DNA of 64,000 nt from Eopsaltria australis (GCA_034509425.1 JAVTVJ010000369.1:1891501-1955500); one strand, 5' to 3'; positions 33,728-46,362 are shown, counted from the first letter of the stretch. Translations and numbers: made by a program. Notes: generated from the letters alone by a model not told the origin.

Positions 33728-35459
33728 GAGAAGGCTGATGGTAAATTGGAGTAGTGGAAACTGCCTGAAGGAGCCAGAAAAACCCTGTGAGAACATCCAG
33801 GGAAACGTGGAGCTTCCCTGGGGACAGGCTGGGATTCTCCGTGTGGGTTCTCACCTTGGAGCAGCAGATGTGGGACACGTGGGGCTGAAGAATCATCCCA
33901 ATTCCCTCCCTTGACCCCATCAGATTTTCCAGCCCCTCTTGGCTGCCTGGCCCCTGTCCCCAGGCTGGCCAGGCTGCCTGGATCCTGGATGTGCTCCACA
34001 GGGGGATGGGGAGAGCAGAGCAGCCCCTCGGGAATTGGGTTTATCACTCATCTGCCATCACGGAGAACTCTGAAAGCTCCCTGCTTTTTGTTTCCCCTTC
34101 ACCAGTTAGATCCCATACACAAATGACACTTCCAAAAGCTTTCCTGAAGGAAAATACCAAATGTCCCAGAACAGGTTTCAGGTTGGTGTCGAGGGAATGC
34201 TGTAAACTGCTGCCTGGTAGAGGTGACTGTGCTTAAAAGCCTCACACAATGTCAAGAACAACATTGCCTGCCTGATTCTTGGGACTCATCCCTCTGTTCC
34301 AAGGACCCTCCTGCTGCCGTGCCCCTGTGGGACCTGCTCAGATCCCCCCAGCAGCCTGTAAGAGCATCCCACAGGGAGAAAAAAATAGAAATTAAAAAAA
34401 CAACACACAACATGCAGAGCCAGGCGGCTTCATGGGAGGATGAAACTTATGCAAACAGAGACCTACAAAAAAACAGAATTAATAAAATATACCCTGCCCA
34501 TGCATTATGAAACACATCTGGCTGTAGAGTGACATGCCAGCTTTAATTTTAACTTGGCTTGGGAGCAGTGGTGGGGGCGAAATGACTGCATGCATTGGTG
34601 AGCAGCCACTGCACATGTTTGCACTCACCTTCTTTTCCCCCTCTCTCATTTTTTTCATGTGTCTGGCTCCCACACAGGGTTTGGGCAGGGGGCAGGGTGT
34701 GCACTGATGATTTTTTTAATGCCTTGGAGATTTGGATTGAGCAGTGCATAATCCAGGAGGAGGCACAAAGGAATTAAGGGAGCAGCTGAGGCTGGTGGTC
34801 TGGATCTTAAGGACAGGTTTGGTGGGAAGGGTTGGGGGAGGATTTTGGGAGCCGTGCCCTCCTCTCTCCCCTCTCTGTTAATGGTGCTGTGAGCCATCAG
34901 AACCCACCTCTGAATCCAAGGAGCTCTTTCCAGCTTTGTGTCTCCAGTGTTCCTGGAAGAAACTGCCCCTGGGAGGAACAGAGGAACTGCTGAAGGTTCT
35001 TCTTGGTTTTTGCCTTGCAGATGGAAACTGGATCCTTTTTAACCCTCCCAGGACTTCTTCATATATTTCCATTTCTTCAGTATCTGCACCTGTGTCTGAT
35101 GCCTCTCCTCCAACAACAGGATGAGGCTGTGAGTTCCAGGGATCAGCTCCTGGCTGTACAGTCACTTCCTTCCCTCTGTGCTTGCCTGTTTTTCTTTGCC
35201 CTGAGTCTGCAAAACTCAAGACACAAAAGTCTGTCCCCAGGGTTAGAAAGTTGCTCTGAGTGCATTGCACAGCAAATGTTTAAATCAGGCCAGGCAAGTG
35301 CAGTGAGGTGGAGATGGAACCCACCAGCTGAGAATTACAGCTCTTCAGGAATCCTTTCCCTGCCCCTCCTGCCCCAGCTCTCCAGCTGTAATGGAGAAGA
35401 GGTTAAATATTCAGGACAGCAAACAGCAGGAGGAAAACTGAGTCCATTAGAAATGAAAG
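33728..35459. other. Unassigned non-coding stretch
   Basis: No repeat beyond an A-rich patch at 34,379-34,400 and another at about 34,470. The ORF that ends at 35,809 begins here at 35,003 but is not supported (see rejected items). Other ORFs (up to 145 codons) overlap on opposite strands. Confidence 0.5.
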
Positions 35460-35612
35460 TTCCCCAGGGAATGGTCAATGGAAAGGCTGCCAGAGCTCCA
35501 GGAGCTCCCAGGGTTGCCCAGGGTGGGGTTGTTGGGGTATGTGTGCAGGGCCAGGTGCTGCACTGGACGATCCTGGGGGTCCCTTGCAGCTCAGGACATT
35601 CCATGATTCTCC
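35460..35612 (+). mobile_element. CR1 LINE 3'-end fragment
   Basis: Sense CR1 of the 17,769/39,764 subfamily: 'ttccccagggaatggtcaat', 'ggctgccagagctccaggag', 'ggtggggttgttggggtatg', and tail 'gctcaggacattccatgatt'. It lies inside the longest ORF of the window (268 codons), which is therefore suspect. Confidence 0.92.
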
Positions 35613-36365
35613 TGGAAGTGGCTGCTGCTGTCACTGGGGCCGTTTCTGTCACAGAAAACACCAGGCAGCTCCTGACAGGAGAAGCTTCTCCACCACACCA
35701 AGCTGAACTTTCAAAGTCAGCTGGCATCAGTGAGCAAGGGACAGAACTTTCCTGCTATAAATATTTGAACAGCAGTTTGTTAATTTTTGTTACTCTCAAC
35801 GTGGATTAATTGCTGTTTTATTATCAACTTCAGTTTCTATTAGTTTAGGATTTACATCTTAAATGATAATATCAGACTTTGTGTTGAATAAAACATTTTG
35901 TAACCTAGACGAGTTCATTAAATTCGTGAAGGTGAACTGACAGATTAAAGGCAGAACAAAGATCCTGATGTGTTTTACAGTCTCAGGAATGTTCATTTGG
36001 AGTTTTGTAAAACAACACTGCACATCTCAGGTAGCTCAGCTTCAAATGGGTTGTGCTAAACGCTGCTGCCATTCAAAAGGCTGCTGCTCCTTGTGTGCCT
36101 TCAACAGACTTCTGCACCTTCCTTCTCCTCAAAGGCTAATGAGGTGTCATTTTACATTATTAATGACACAAATGACTGAAGTTGCAATGAAATAACCCTC
36201 TGCATGTTGTTCTTTTACCTAATTAACCTTGGGAGGGTGGGATTGTCCCTGTGGCCCCAGTGAGGGCTCCTAGGATTCTCCAGAGGAGGGACAAGGGCTG
36301 AAGTGGGGACAGGTCACACTTGTGCTGCACACCCATTCCAGCAAGAAATGCAGGAGATTTGGAAC
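35613..36365. other. Unassigned non-coding stretch
   Basis: 35,800-36,200 is AT-rich and CpG-poor with little ORF content. No exon or repeat is recognised. Confidence 0.5.
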
Positions 36366-36606
36366 AACAGAATAGTTTGGGAGGGACCTTTAGAGCCAAC
36401 TCCTCCCACCCCCTTGCAGTAAACAGAGTTAAATTCAATTTGTGAGGTTGCTCCGAGCAACCTGACCTTGAATGTTTCCAAGGATAAGGAACCCTCTGCC
36501 TGTCTGGGCAACCTGTGCCAGGTCTCACCACCCCCATTGCCAAAACCTTCTTCTTCCTTATCTAAATCTACTCTGGTTTAGTTTAGAACTCCTTGTCCTG
36601 TTGCTA
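36366..36606 (-). mobile_element. CR1 LINE 3'-end fragment
   Basis: Antisense, degenerate: 'acagaatagtttgggaggga', 'ccttgaatgtttccaaggat', 'ctgtctgggcaacctgtgcc', 'ttcttccttatctaaatcta', ending 'aactccttgtcctgttgcta'. More substitutions than the 33,565 copy, so probably older. Confidence 0.88.
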
Positions 36607-38830
36607 CAGGACAGATTTATCCAAGTTTGGATGGAAGCCCATGAGCAGCCGGGGGATGGAAACCAGAGCTGCTTGTCTAGAGTGTTGGGAAGACTCAGAT
36701 TATTCTGGAATAACACTGGGTACTGACTGCAGTGTGGGGATGCTCAGATCCAGGGAATGTACAGACTCCTCTGCTGGGAGACACCCCATTAGTTATTAAT
36801 TATTCCCACCTGGTGTGATTAATTAGGCTGCATACACAGGCTAATGACTGTGCAGCTGAGCCTCCTCTCTGGCTCAGGTCCATGGCCTGGGTCTCCTCTG
36901 CCTGTTCTGGGCAGGCCCTAGTGCCCTGCAGCCACCCTGGGCCACCTGCAGGGGCAGAGGCACAGGGGAGGGAGGGTGGGAAGGGCAGGGCTGGGGGTAA
37001 TCGTGTGCTCCATGTGAGAAAAAGGGAAATTCTGTCAATGGAACAGATCACTCGGAGCCATTTCTTGTCTTAATCAGGAGATGTGGCACCCTGGGCACAG
37101 GAGCTGCTCTGCAGGGCTGGGTTAAATCTTATTTTGACCCCAGCAATCTGTTAGAGGTGCAGGATGGAGCCCCAGGAGAGCTCCTGGCTCTGCAGCTCTG
37201 CAGGACACTGTCATGGCCATGTCCCAGGGATGAGCCAAGGCAGAAGTTTGTGTTCTGAATTTAGAGGACTAAACAAATAAACACGTGTGTGAGAAAATAG
37301 CAGAGGGCTTAATGCAGAGACAGGGTGCTCAGAAGTATTATTGGAGAGGTTCATTTAATCCCAGAGAGATTCAAAGGGATAATGGCACGGTAGCAGCACT
37401 CCAGACCTCCTTACCCTCCCTGCCAGAGGTTACGTGGGCTTTGGGAGATTGATTCATCTGCAGAGCTGAGGGGAATTGGATGATCCACATGACTAACAAT
37501 GAGATTTAGCCTTGAATTTATTCCACTCGAGCTACTTAAATCTGATGCTGTGTGGCAAGACACTCCCCCGGGCCTTGTGCCTGAACTTAAGCCAAGTTAG
37601 TGATGAGCAGAAGTTTTTCCTGCTGGGGGATGCTCAGTGACCTTGCGTGAAGTGGTTTTGGCAAGTTGGACGAGCAGGAGCTCGGAGTGAACCTGCACTA
37701 ACAGGAGCAGTGGGGTCGGCTGTTCCCACACGAGGATGTGCTGCTGGAAAAACTCTCCCTGTTTTTCCTGCTGCTCTTGGTGTTTCCCTGGCTCAGGGCT
37801 GTCTCTCGAGGGCACAGCTACACCAGATTTTCCCTGCATTTGTTTTTTCTCCAGGACTTTTGCCTTTGGAAAGAATAGTCTGGGTAACAGCACCCGTTGT
37901 GAGGTTAAGGACGTGTCACTGTGTTACTCTCTGGGTTTTCCCTCTGTGTGCAGGGTTGGGAATGCTCCACTCCCAGCTTTGCATTTCTCTGACTTGGAGA
38001 ATCTCTTTTAAAAAAAACTGTAGAGTGTATTTTGCCTGAGATTTGTTGGCAATTCTGGAGTCTTCCCTTTCTGTGATGCAGATATTGGAGGCATCAATAA
38101 GCCACCCTGATTTAAAGAGAGGCCACTAATCCAGGCAGAGGTTTTTCCCAGGATTTGGGGGGATTGAAACCCAGTGGAGCAGCCTGGAGTCCTCAGCAAG
38201 GAGGAGCAGGAAATCACCAACTCCTGATTAAGGAGGGAGCAACACAGGGGCAAGGAGTGGGAACCAGGGAGGGTGGCAGCCAGCGGGAGAAGAGACACAT
38301 CCCTGATTGTGATCCATGAGGAGCAGGGAACTGCTGCTGTGGTGACCCCCCAGCCCCCAGCCTGGGCTGGCTGCCACCACTGAGCCATCCTCCAAAAGTG
38401 TGGGATGAGGAGTTCTGGAGTGAGTTGGTGCAGGCAGGAGGGGCTGGGGGAGCCACGTGTGTGCCTGCACAGGCTCTGCAATTGGCACTTAATTACATTA
38501 ATTCCATGGGCATGCTTTCCATGGCAATTGTGTTTTCATGGCTATTTAAAGCCTGTTTAAATGTTTGCAGAGCTTTAATGGCTGTTAATTAACTGCTGGA
38601 TGCAAATATATAGAAAGTGAGGGTGCACACATTTTGGGTGCACGCACATTCCCCCCTCCCTGCCATCCTACAAGGCCTGGCAATGTCCCCACTGCCAGCT
38701 GGGGGTGACAGTGACTGTGCTGCCCTGAGGAGCTGGGTCCCATGGGCTGTGGGGGGTCTTCTTTTGGGGTACATGGTTCTGTAGTCCACCAAGACACCCA
38801 GTGACATCTGGATCTGGAAAAGAGATGCTC
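36607..38830. other. Unassigned non-coding stretch
   Basis: No recognised repeat over 2.2 kb. The part at 37,430-37,590 is balanced, with homeobox-like words. ORFs of up to 157 codons at 37,600-38,490 overlap on both strands. A short A run is at 38,011-38,017. Confidence 0.45.
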
Positions 38831-38973
38831 AGTCCCTGGAAGGGTTCTAAGGCCAGTTTGGATGGAGCTGTGAGCAGCCTGGGATAGTGGAAGGTGCCCC
38901 TGCCCATGGCAGAGGATTGGAATGAGATGAGCTTTAAGGTCCCTTCCAAACCAAACCATTCCAGGCTTCTATA
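38831..38973 (+). mobile_element. CR1 LINE 3' end
   Basis: Sense terminus: 'gtttggatggagctgtgagc', 'agcctgggatagtggaaggt', 'gcccctgcccatggcagagg', 'gagctttaaggtcccttcca', 'aaccaaaccattccaggctt'. Confidence 0.94.
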
Positions 38974-39763
38974 ATTTATGCAAATTTCTGCCCAAGATTC
39001 CTAAAACATGTTGGGAATTGAGGCAGAGTCAAGACCCCACCTTCTAAAACAACAAAGTTTAATCTTCCTTTTTTTTTCATCTTCTTTTGACTTTCAGTAT
39101 AAATTACCTCATCTGAGGTGTCACTAGAAATTGATTTGTTATGCTAAATACTTGCCAAATAAATAATGAACTCCCAAAGCAGTCTATATGCAATAAGACA
39201 AGGAGTGAATTATTTCTAATGGTTTCTTTTATCATGCATGGATTAAATTATTTCAGAGCCCTGATTCTCAGGGCTGGGCCATCTCCGAAAATGTGCTGGT
39301 GACACTTAAAAACACCAAACCCCCCTCTGTGCTCTTTTATGATATTAAATGTCACCAGTTTCCTCGTTTTATCACATTATTACAGCCTTTTCTTGCCTGG
39401 AAGGAATCAAATTAATGAAAGCCAAAAGAATCCAAGGTGTTTGCCCATACATCTCCCATAAAATCATCCCCCACATTACAGAACAAGTTTCCAAGTGATG
39501 CCACGAGGCAAAAGACCAAACCAATTTAAATAAAGCTGATTACAGCCTTTAAAAACCCCAACATCCCAACCCCCAAAGCTGAACAACACTGATGCCTATT
39601 TTAAGGTGCTGATAAACAGAAGCAGAACATTCATTTAGCAGAAATACGCTGCTTTATTTGCTCTGCCAGGTTTTGGCTCAAATGTCTCCTGATGGGCCTG
39701 GGGCATAGCAGGGAGATCAGTGCAGGTGCCCAGGGAACTTGTGGACGCTGCATCCCTGGGAAG
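38974..39763. other. Unassigned AT-rich stretch
   Basis: AT-rich and CpG-poor with a T run at 39,069-39,077 and almost no ORF over 60 codons. Texture suggests non-coding sequence, possibly constrained. No repeat is recognised. Confidence 0.45.
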
Positions 39764-40278
39764 GAGAATCACAGAATGTCCTGAGCTGGGAGGGACCCCC
39801 AGGATCATCCAGGGCAGCTCCTGGCCCTGCACAGACACCCCAACAACCCCACCCTGGGCATCCCTGGCAGCGCTGTCCAAACGCTCCTGGAGCTCTGGCA
39901 GCCTCGGGGCCGTGCCCATTCCCTGGGGAGCCTGGGCAGTGCCCAGCACCCTCTGGGGGAAGAACCTTTGCTGATCTCCAGCCTGAGCCTCCCTGGCACA
40001 GCTCCAGCCATTCCCTGTCCCTGTCACAGAGCAGAGATCAGTGTCTGCGCCTTCTCTTCCCCTCACAAGGAAGTCTCACAATGAGCTCTGCCCTCAGTCT
40101 CCTCCAGCTGAACAAACCAAGTGCACTCAGCTTTTCCTCTTGGGCATTCCTTCCAGACCCTTCCTCATCCTCATGTCCCCCCTTTGGGTACTCTCTAATG
40201 GCTTTAGGTCTTTTGTTTATGTTGTGGCATCCAAAACTGCTCCCAGGATTTGAGGTGAGGCTGCACCAGCTCTGAGCA
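39764..40278 (-). mobile_element. CR1 LINE fragment (about 515 bp, longest here)
   Basis: Antisense CR1 from a clean tail (gagaatcacagaatgtcctg) through 'cagacaccccaacaacccca', 'gcctcggggccgtgcccatt', 'ctcctccagctgaacaaacc' and 'gggtactctctaatggcttt' to 'ggtgaggctgcaccag'. The 178-codon plus-strand ORF across it is antisense to CR1 and not a gene. Its 5' end abuts an oppositely oriented CR1 at 40,283. Confidence 0.95.
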
Positions 40279-40282
40279 CCAT

Positions 40283-40410
40283 CCCAGCCCAGGTTAGACG
40301 GGCCTTGGAGCACCCTGGGACAGTGGAAGGTGTCCCTGCCCATGGCAGGGGTTGGAATGGGATGAGCTTTAAGGTCCCTTCCAACCCAAACCATTTTATG
40401 AATCTGTGTG
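40283..40410 (+). mobile_element. CR1 LINE 3' end, head-to-head with its neighbour
   Basis: Sense terminus: 'caggttagacgggccttgga', 'gcaccctgggacagtggaag', 'tgtccctgcccatggcaggg', 'gagctttaaggtcccttcca', 'acccaaaccattttatgaat'. Its 5' truncation point is within about 10 bases of the 5' end of the minus-strand CR1 at 39,764. Confidence 0.94.
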
Positions 40411-43400
40411 TTCAGGGTTGGGGTTTTTTTGGTCGCAGAGGTTTGAAATCCCAAGATTTAAAGCTCATTATAAAGGTCACTGTGCAGCTGATGTGCAGAG
40501 CCCTTTGGAGTCATCAGCCTAAAGTCTGATGGCAAATAATCAAGTCATTCCTAAAGGATTAATGTGCTATTAATGTGCAGGGTACATCACAAGAAGGGCT
40601 TTCAGAAGGGAAAGCCCAGTCTCAAAGTCACCAGCCTGTCACTGCATTTCCCCCTGGCTTTTCAGATATTTCCCACATTTTTTAGCACTGCCCTCATTTC
40701 CTTGGGATGAGTTGCAAGGGGCTGCTCCTGTTCTCTTGTGCAAAGAGGATACTGAGCCGACCTTGGAAAGATTCCTGAGAGGCCCTGTAAAAAAAATTAG
40801 GTGGCCTTGGTGTTAGATGACACAACAAACAGCTTGTTTTGTTGAAAAAATGTTTTTTAGAGCCTCTCATCTGGCCTAGAAACATATTTTTATTTAACTA
40901 CTTATTTTTAAAAGGAAAGCTGTGATTCTTTCGTGCCTTTGTGGTGGGAGAAATAGTGAAAATGTGGATGTATCACCCAGCTTCCCTCTCACTGAGGGCA
41001 GGGAACCAGGATTTCACCTCCAACATCACCTCACGCTGTCTGGGGGTGGTGATGTCTGAGGAGCTCGAGGGGGGAGGTTTTCAGCATATGTTGCAGTCAG
41101 AAGTGTGTTCAGGGAGCTGCTTTGCCAGGAAACACTGCAGGAGACCAGGATGTCCCACCTGAAGAGCTCCTCCTTCTTGATTAAAAACCTTTTCCTCATA
41201 AAGAATTCAAATTCGGCAATACTGAAATATTCTGTGATCCAATTTCTGGCTTTGTAAGAGGAGTATTGGCAGGAAAAGAAAGTGGGACGAAGGAAATCTC
41301 CCAGGGTGACAATGTCATTCTTGTGTTTTCCGATTCAAAGACTGGAGATTTTGCGTTTTTGAAAATAATTTTCATTTGGAAAGTTTTCCCCATTTGATCA
41401 GTGTCAGTACCCCACATCCCAAAAGATGAAATTACACATTTCCTTGCAGATTAAATGAAACTATTCAAATAAATCTCATTGGACAGGCCTACCTTCCACA
41501 GTGCTGTGGAAAGGCAGCTCAAGCAGAGAGCTCTGCTGGTGTCCCTCACAGCCCTGCTCAGGCATGTCCAGACCCCAGCAGGGTCACAGGACCTGTTTTC
41601 CACCTGCTTGGACACTTTGGGTCATTGAGGTGCCCTCAGGCCAGGACAGAGGTTGATGTTTGCTGTGCATCCATGCAAAGCTGTGCACTCCCATCCTGTC
41701 CCTATCCAGCTGATCTGGAAAACCTGTCTATCTCCCTGGTGACTTTAGGAAGGCCCTGGGGGGATCTTGCCCACCTTTGAGTGGCTGCCCAGGTTGAAGG
41801 AGCAGCTCAGGGGTGATCAGGGACAATGTGATGTACTCAACCTGCCCATGCTCCCAGAGCTCCCTCCAGCACCATCTTCATTCCTGATTGTCTTTCTTGG
41901 TGCCCTCAACCCAACTTGCAGTGTGAGAAACCATATCAGTGGTCAGGAAATGAAGCTTTGTGATCATGCAGAGTTACCAATGAGAAGGAGAAAATTACTG
42001 GCTCAAAACTCCACCACTCGTTATTTGGGAAAAGTTTTCTTCACCCGTTTTTCCCTCACACCCCAAACCAAAGTCTCCCCCACTCCCTCCTTCTGTGTCT
42101 CTGCCTTGGCTTTCCAATGCCCAGCGTTCATCTGTCACCTCCCAGATCTGAGGAGCAGGAATTCCCAGTGAATCATGGCTTTGGCTCAGTGCTCTACAGT
42201 CCAGCCTGGTGCAATGTGTGATGGATGGGAGCAGGGCTAAGGTGGATCTGCCTGGATTTATTTCCCTTCTCTGTGCCTTGCTTTCTGTTTCTCCTGCCCC
42301 ACAGCTGCCTGAACCCAGCCAGGTTTTAATGGGGAGACAGCAGCGAGCCAGGGTTGCTTCATGAATCAGGGGGAGCTGAAATTCTGCAGCACTGAAGACC
42401 ATTTTCAAAGGCAATTTCGTGGACAATTATTTTTCCTGATTCCAAGTGGTGTCTGGCCACATTTCTGCATGGAGCTCATCTAGGACATGCTGCCAAGCCT
42501 GAGATGTGAGGCCAGGCGAGTGCCACTCACTGTTCTCAGCTGTGAGATGCTCCACTGCAAGCTGGAGGAAAACAGAAAGGAAAAACCCAGGAGTTTTGGT
42601 GCCTCCTTCCTTTCCAGGGAGATTCTGATGGGTGGCTGCACTGCACAGCTTTAGAGAGCACGTCCTTGAAAATTACAGCTCTTAGCTCTATTCTACCCAG
42701 TGGTTTGGGATCTACAAATATTTTCTGTTGCTAAAAGGAGAGGAAGGATCACAAGGTTATCAGCTGCATTCAGACACTGCCCGCGCTGTTCCGTGGTGAA
42801 GGACACTTGGAGAGCCCAATTTTCTGGTTTGACATCTCACACAAGGAGACTCTTCCGAAAATGGATGGGAACTAAAATTGTGAGCACCATTATCCATATT
42901 TTTATCTCAGCTGGGGTTCCTGGGCAGATGGGAAGTGGGAGTTGGCCCAGAGGAGGTTGAGCTGCTGCTCTGATTAAAGAGCCCCCACAAATGACAGGGC
43001 TTTGACAGGACCAGCACAAGTGACCATTGGGGCTGCAACCCAGACCAGCCCTCCAGTGCCTGGAGCTCACCGCCCTCCATCCTCCAGCACAGATGCAGGG
43101 GAAGGCTGGAGCTGCTTCCGTGTGGCAGCAAACTGGGGGCATTTACTGCAGGGAGCACAATAATCAGCTGAGTTATGACCAAGTTTATGGGGTGAGCTCC
43201 TGTGTGCCCATTCCAGTTCATCTGCTTGGCAAACTGGGAGCATTTCCTGGTTCATGAATCTCCAGTGAGCAGCTGGGGATGTCTGTGGGCAGAGGCTCGT
43301 TCCCATTTCAGCTGCAGACAACAGTGGGGTAGAGCATGAGCAGAGCCACTGGTGTGGAGCCAGAAATTGTTTCTCAGGACGCCTCTGGAAGCCAAATTGC

Positions 43401-43971
43401 TTCCCAGCACAGTTGTGATAACGGTGCTGCAGCAAATGCCATTTAAATACAATTCCCTGCTAATGCAAGGGAGAGAGGGGGGAATACACAAACCAAATAA
43501 TTAACGCTGCCTGGATGGCTCCAGCTCTGTACAAGAGGGAAGTAAACAGTGGGGTGGAAGAGGACAGCTTTTCCTTGTAATTGTAAAACTTAATTTGCTC
43601 TTTAAGGAAGGATCAAAATGACATTAAAGTGAATGCCAATTGATTTCAAAGGGGTTTGGATTGATTTCTGGAAACTATTGCTGGTTAAAATTGCCAGGGA
43701 AAGCCCATCAAGACTGACATCTTTACAGCCTCTGTGGCTGACCAGAGATGGGAACTTCTTTCTGGAAATAACTTAAAATATTTCTGTAATATAAAATGGA
43801 AAGAAAACTGCTGCCTCCTAAGGAGGGACAAACTCCTTCTAAGGTGGCTCTATAAGTATTAAACCAGCCATTTCATTTTTTATTTTTTAAAACCTTTTCT
43901 CAAGGCTCCCCAGCTTTCCTGGAGCCCAGGCTCTTGTGAGGGGAATGGAGGAGGTGATCTGGGAGGGGAAG
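40411..43971. other. Unassigned non-coding stretch
   Basis: No CR1 or LTR is recognised for 3.5 kb. 40,780-40,930 and 43,560-43,880 are AT-rich. A minus-strand ORF at 41,196-41,417 has balanced composition but is short. Overlapping ORFs at 41,767-42,426 and 42,837-43,491 on opposite strands have no motif. Confidence 0.45.
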
Positions 43972-44054
43972 CCAGGGTTTGTGACATCCAGGATTTCTGA
44001 CATCCAGGGTTTGTGACAATCCAGGTTTTGTGACATCCAGGGTTCCTGGCATCC
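43972..44054. repeat. Short minisatellite, 16-17-bp unit x5
   Basis: Five imperfect units of the type gtgacatccagggttt, with variants 'gatttct' and 'caatccagg'. Purity is low. Confidence 0.88.
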
Positions 44055-45585
44055 TGCTGACCCTAAAATATGTGGTAAATGCAGCTTTAGAACTGGATTC
44101 TCCTGACACTGCCCAGTGCTGGACAAAGTGGAGGCCTGGCCCCAGAAATTGATGCTTGGAGCCAGGTATCCCAGGGCCCACAGACTCCCAGGGATGAGCA
44201 TGGTCTGCCAAGGAATTATGAACCTCTATGTCACTGGAAAATGCAGGTTTTTAAAGGGCAGTGTGTGCTCTCCTCCAGGTCTCCAAACCAGAGAATCCGG
44301 CAATTTTCCATGAGAATTTGATCATCACCTGCATGTTCCTTCAGTGTTGAAGAAAGGGCTTTTTCCACTGAAGACTTGGTCTGTTGGAGAATTCCCAGCT
44401 AGCTCAGAAATCCCCAAGTTCTGCTCACCACGGGCAGCACTGTGGAGCTTCCCCAAGGAACCCCTTCCCTGGCTTCTGGCTCCATCCCCACAGCTGGGGT
44501 TTGTTGGGAGCTGTGTGGTGTGGATACAGCTCTGACAGGTTATAAACCCTAAACACCAAAACCAGAGAATTTTGGAGCTTGTTGACTCCATAGTTTAGCA
44601 GTGGTGGAGGATGACCTGGTGAGTAAAGATGAGCTATTTAAATACCTGTTCCTTAACGAGGTCCATCCTTCCAAACACACACAGAATGGTTCTCAGGGAA
44701 GGATTTTATTCGCTCAACAGCAAAAGCAACACGACACACATTTAATATTCCTTCTTATTAATATCACATCTTCTAACAGGCAAATCCTGTCAGCTTATTA
44801 TCAAACTCACAACCCCTCTGACTGAGCAGAAACATGGGAAGTGAGAGAGGTCAGAGCTGTGTGCCCAGGAGAGCAGCTCACCCCTTAACAAACCCCTTTC
44901 TTCATTTCCTCAGCCTTTACCTCCCATTTGTAAATGACTCATTTGCTGTGTGGCTGATATCATATTTAATAACTCTCCCTGCTCTGGTTTACATGGCACC
45001 CATGGCCCTCCTTGCCATGCAGCATCACTGGAGACCTGGCACTGCTAGGATTAGCATTGCAAATTCCTTGTAAAACCCAGTCTCACTTCACTGGAGTCTC
45101 CTAAGGCGATTTGCCCTGCAAATCCCTATTACAGCACACTGGTAATGCTCTCTGAGGCTAATTGTTCTTCCTCTGTTAGTGGGAACAATGTGCCCAGCCT
45201 GATGTTAAAGAAGCAGAACAGACTTATTGAATCCCTATGCTAAGTGCTCTGTCATTTTGCTGCCTTTGATGGGAATTAAGAGCCTGAAGTCCTTGAGCAG
45301 GACATGACAGAGCACATTTTGTGAGCACATCTGCCTGTCCTTACACAGATGTGGCCAGCTGGGACGTGGCCATGGCCCTGACAGACACAGCCCTTCCCCA
45401 GGCTGGCCCTGCCTGGAGTTTCACAGACTCCCAGAAAACTCCTCACACCCTCCTGGGAAAATCTGAGCCACTCTGGGTCAGCCAGAGTGGGATCGCAGCA
45501 GGGATTTAGGCACCAGCTTCTCTTCTCTCATGGCAATGACTTCTTTTCCAACTTCTGTACCAAAGGATTCACCTCATTCCAGGCA
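44055..45585. other. Unassigned stretch, possibly constrained at 44,880-45,260
   Basis: No repeat is recognised. The interval 44,880-45,260 is balanced and CpG-poor, with words such as tttgtaaatgactcatttgc and gatatcatatttaataac. It resembles conserved non-coding sequence. A 74-codon plus-strand ORF at 44,601-44,825 has balanced composition but no motif. Confidence 0.4.
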
Positions 45586-45744
45586 AGCAGCTGCCCCTGG
45601 ATCCCTGGAAATGTCCAAGGCCGGGCTGGACAGGGCTTGGAGCAGCCTGCGATGGTGGAAGTTGTGCCTGCCATGGCAGAAGGTGGCACTGGATGAGATT
45701 TAAGGTCCTTCCAACCTAAACCAGTCTGGGATTCTGGGATTCCC
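45586..45744 (+). mobile_element. CR1 LINE 3' end
   Basis: Sense terminus: 'cagctgcccctggatccctg', 'gggctggacagggcttggag', 'cagcctgcgatggtggaagt', 'gagatttaaggtccttccaa', 'cctaaaccagtctgggattc'. Two octamer-like tail units remain. Confidence 0.94.
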
Positions 45745-45821
45745 AGTGCTGTCCACAGATGGCCCAGCCCAGCTGCCAGTACAGAGGGGCCACAGAGGTG
45801 CCCTGCAATCCTGAATCTTGC

Positions 45822-46247
45822 AGGAATTAGGCAGACACTTGGACTTCACACAAGACGACAGCAGGCAAAGACTTTGTGCAGAGAGCTTTACTGTGACCTT
45901 CACCTTGCAGTGTTCTTGTGTAAAGACAACTATCACCAGTGAAAATCCCTTAAATACCATCCCACAGACAGGATATGGCATCACATAGACAGGAAAGATG
46001 TTCACCACAGTGTTCCCCAATCCCCTGGGCTATTGCAGAGTTTTTCCCTATTATGGTAACAGGTAAACAAAGCCCTCTAAGGTCACAAACTCTAATCCTC
46101 ACTCTCAGTAGGTCCAGAAGGCCACAAACCCACAATTCTCTGTCCCAGCCCATCCCTGGTGACCTGGATGTGCTTCCATGGTCACCTCTGGGCCTAGGAA
46201 AGAGGCTTATTGTAGCTTTCAAGGCCTGCTCCTCTATTATACACATA
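45822..46247 (-). mobile_element. LTR-like repeat, copy 2
   Basis: Same-orientation partner of 28,893-29,317. The TATA-like (ttaaatacc reversed, at about 45,950) and poly-A-like (ttactgtgacc reversed, about 45,888) positions are conserved. The copies diverge beyond 46,247, so they are separate insertions or fragments, not the two LTRs of one provirus, and the 16.5 kb between them holds no recognisable retroviral genes. Confidence 0.7.
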
Positions 46248-46362
46248 GAACCGACCTAAACTCTGCTTTAGAGGGATCATGAGATCCAGTGAGAGGACTG
46301 CCAGGTGTGCTGGGCCTGGCAGAAGGTGCAGCAGTGCCACCAGAGCGATGGCAGTGCCACAG

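Noticed and set aside
35003..35809. 268-codon ORF, longest in the window
   Set aside because: About 50 codons in its middle are a CR1 3' end, so the frame is open by chance; the rest has no recognisable motif.
39739..40275. 178-codon plus-strand ORF
   Set aside because: Antisense to a 515-bp CR1.
28893..46247. A 17-kb provirus bounded by the two LTR-like copies
   Set aside because: The copies diverge at one end, no gag, pol or env-like frame lies between, and the interval contains many unrelated CR1 insertions.
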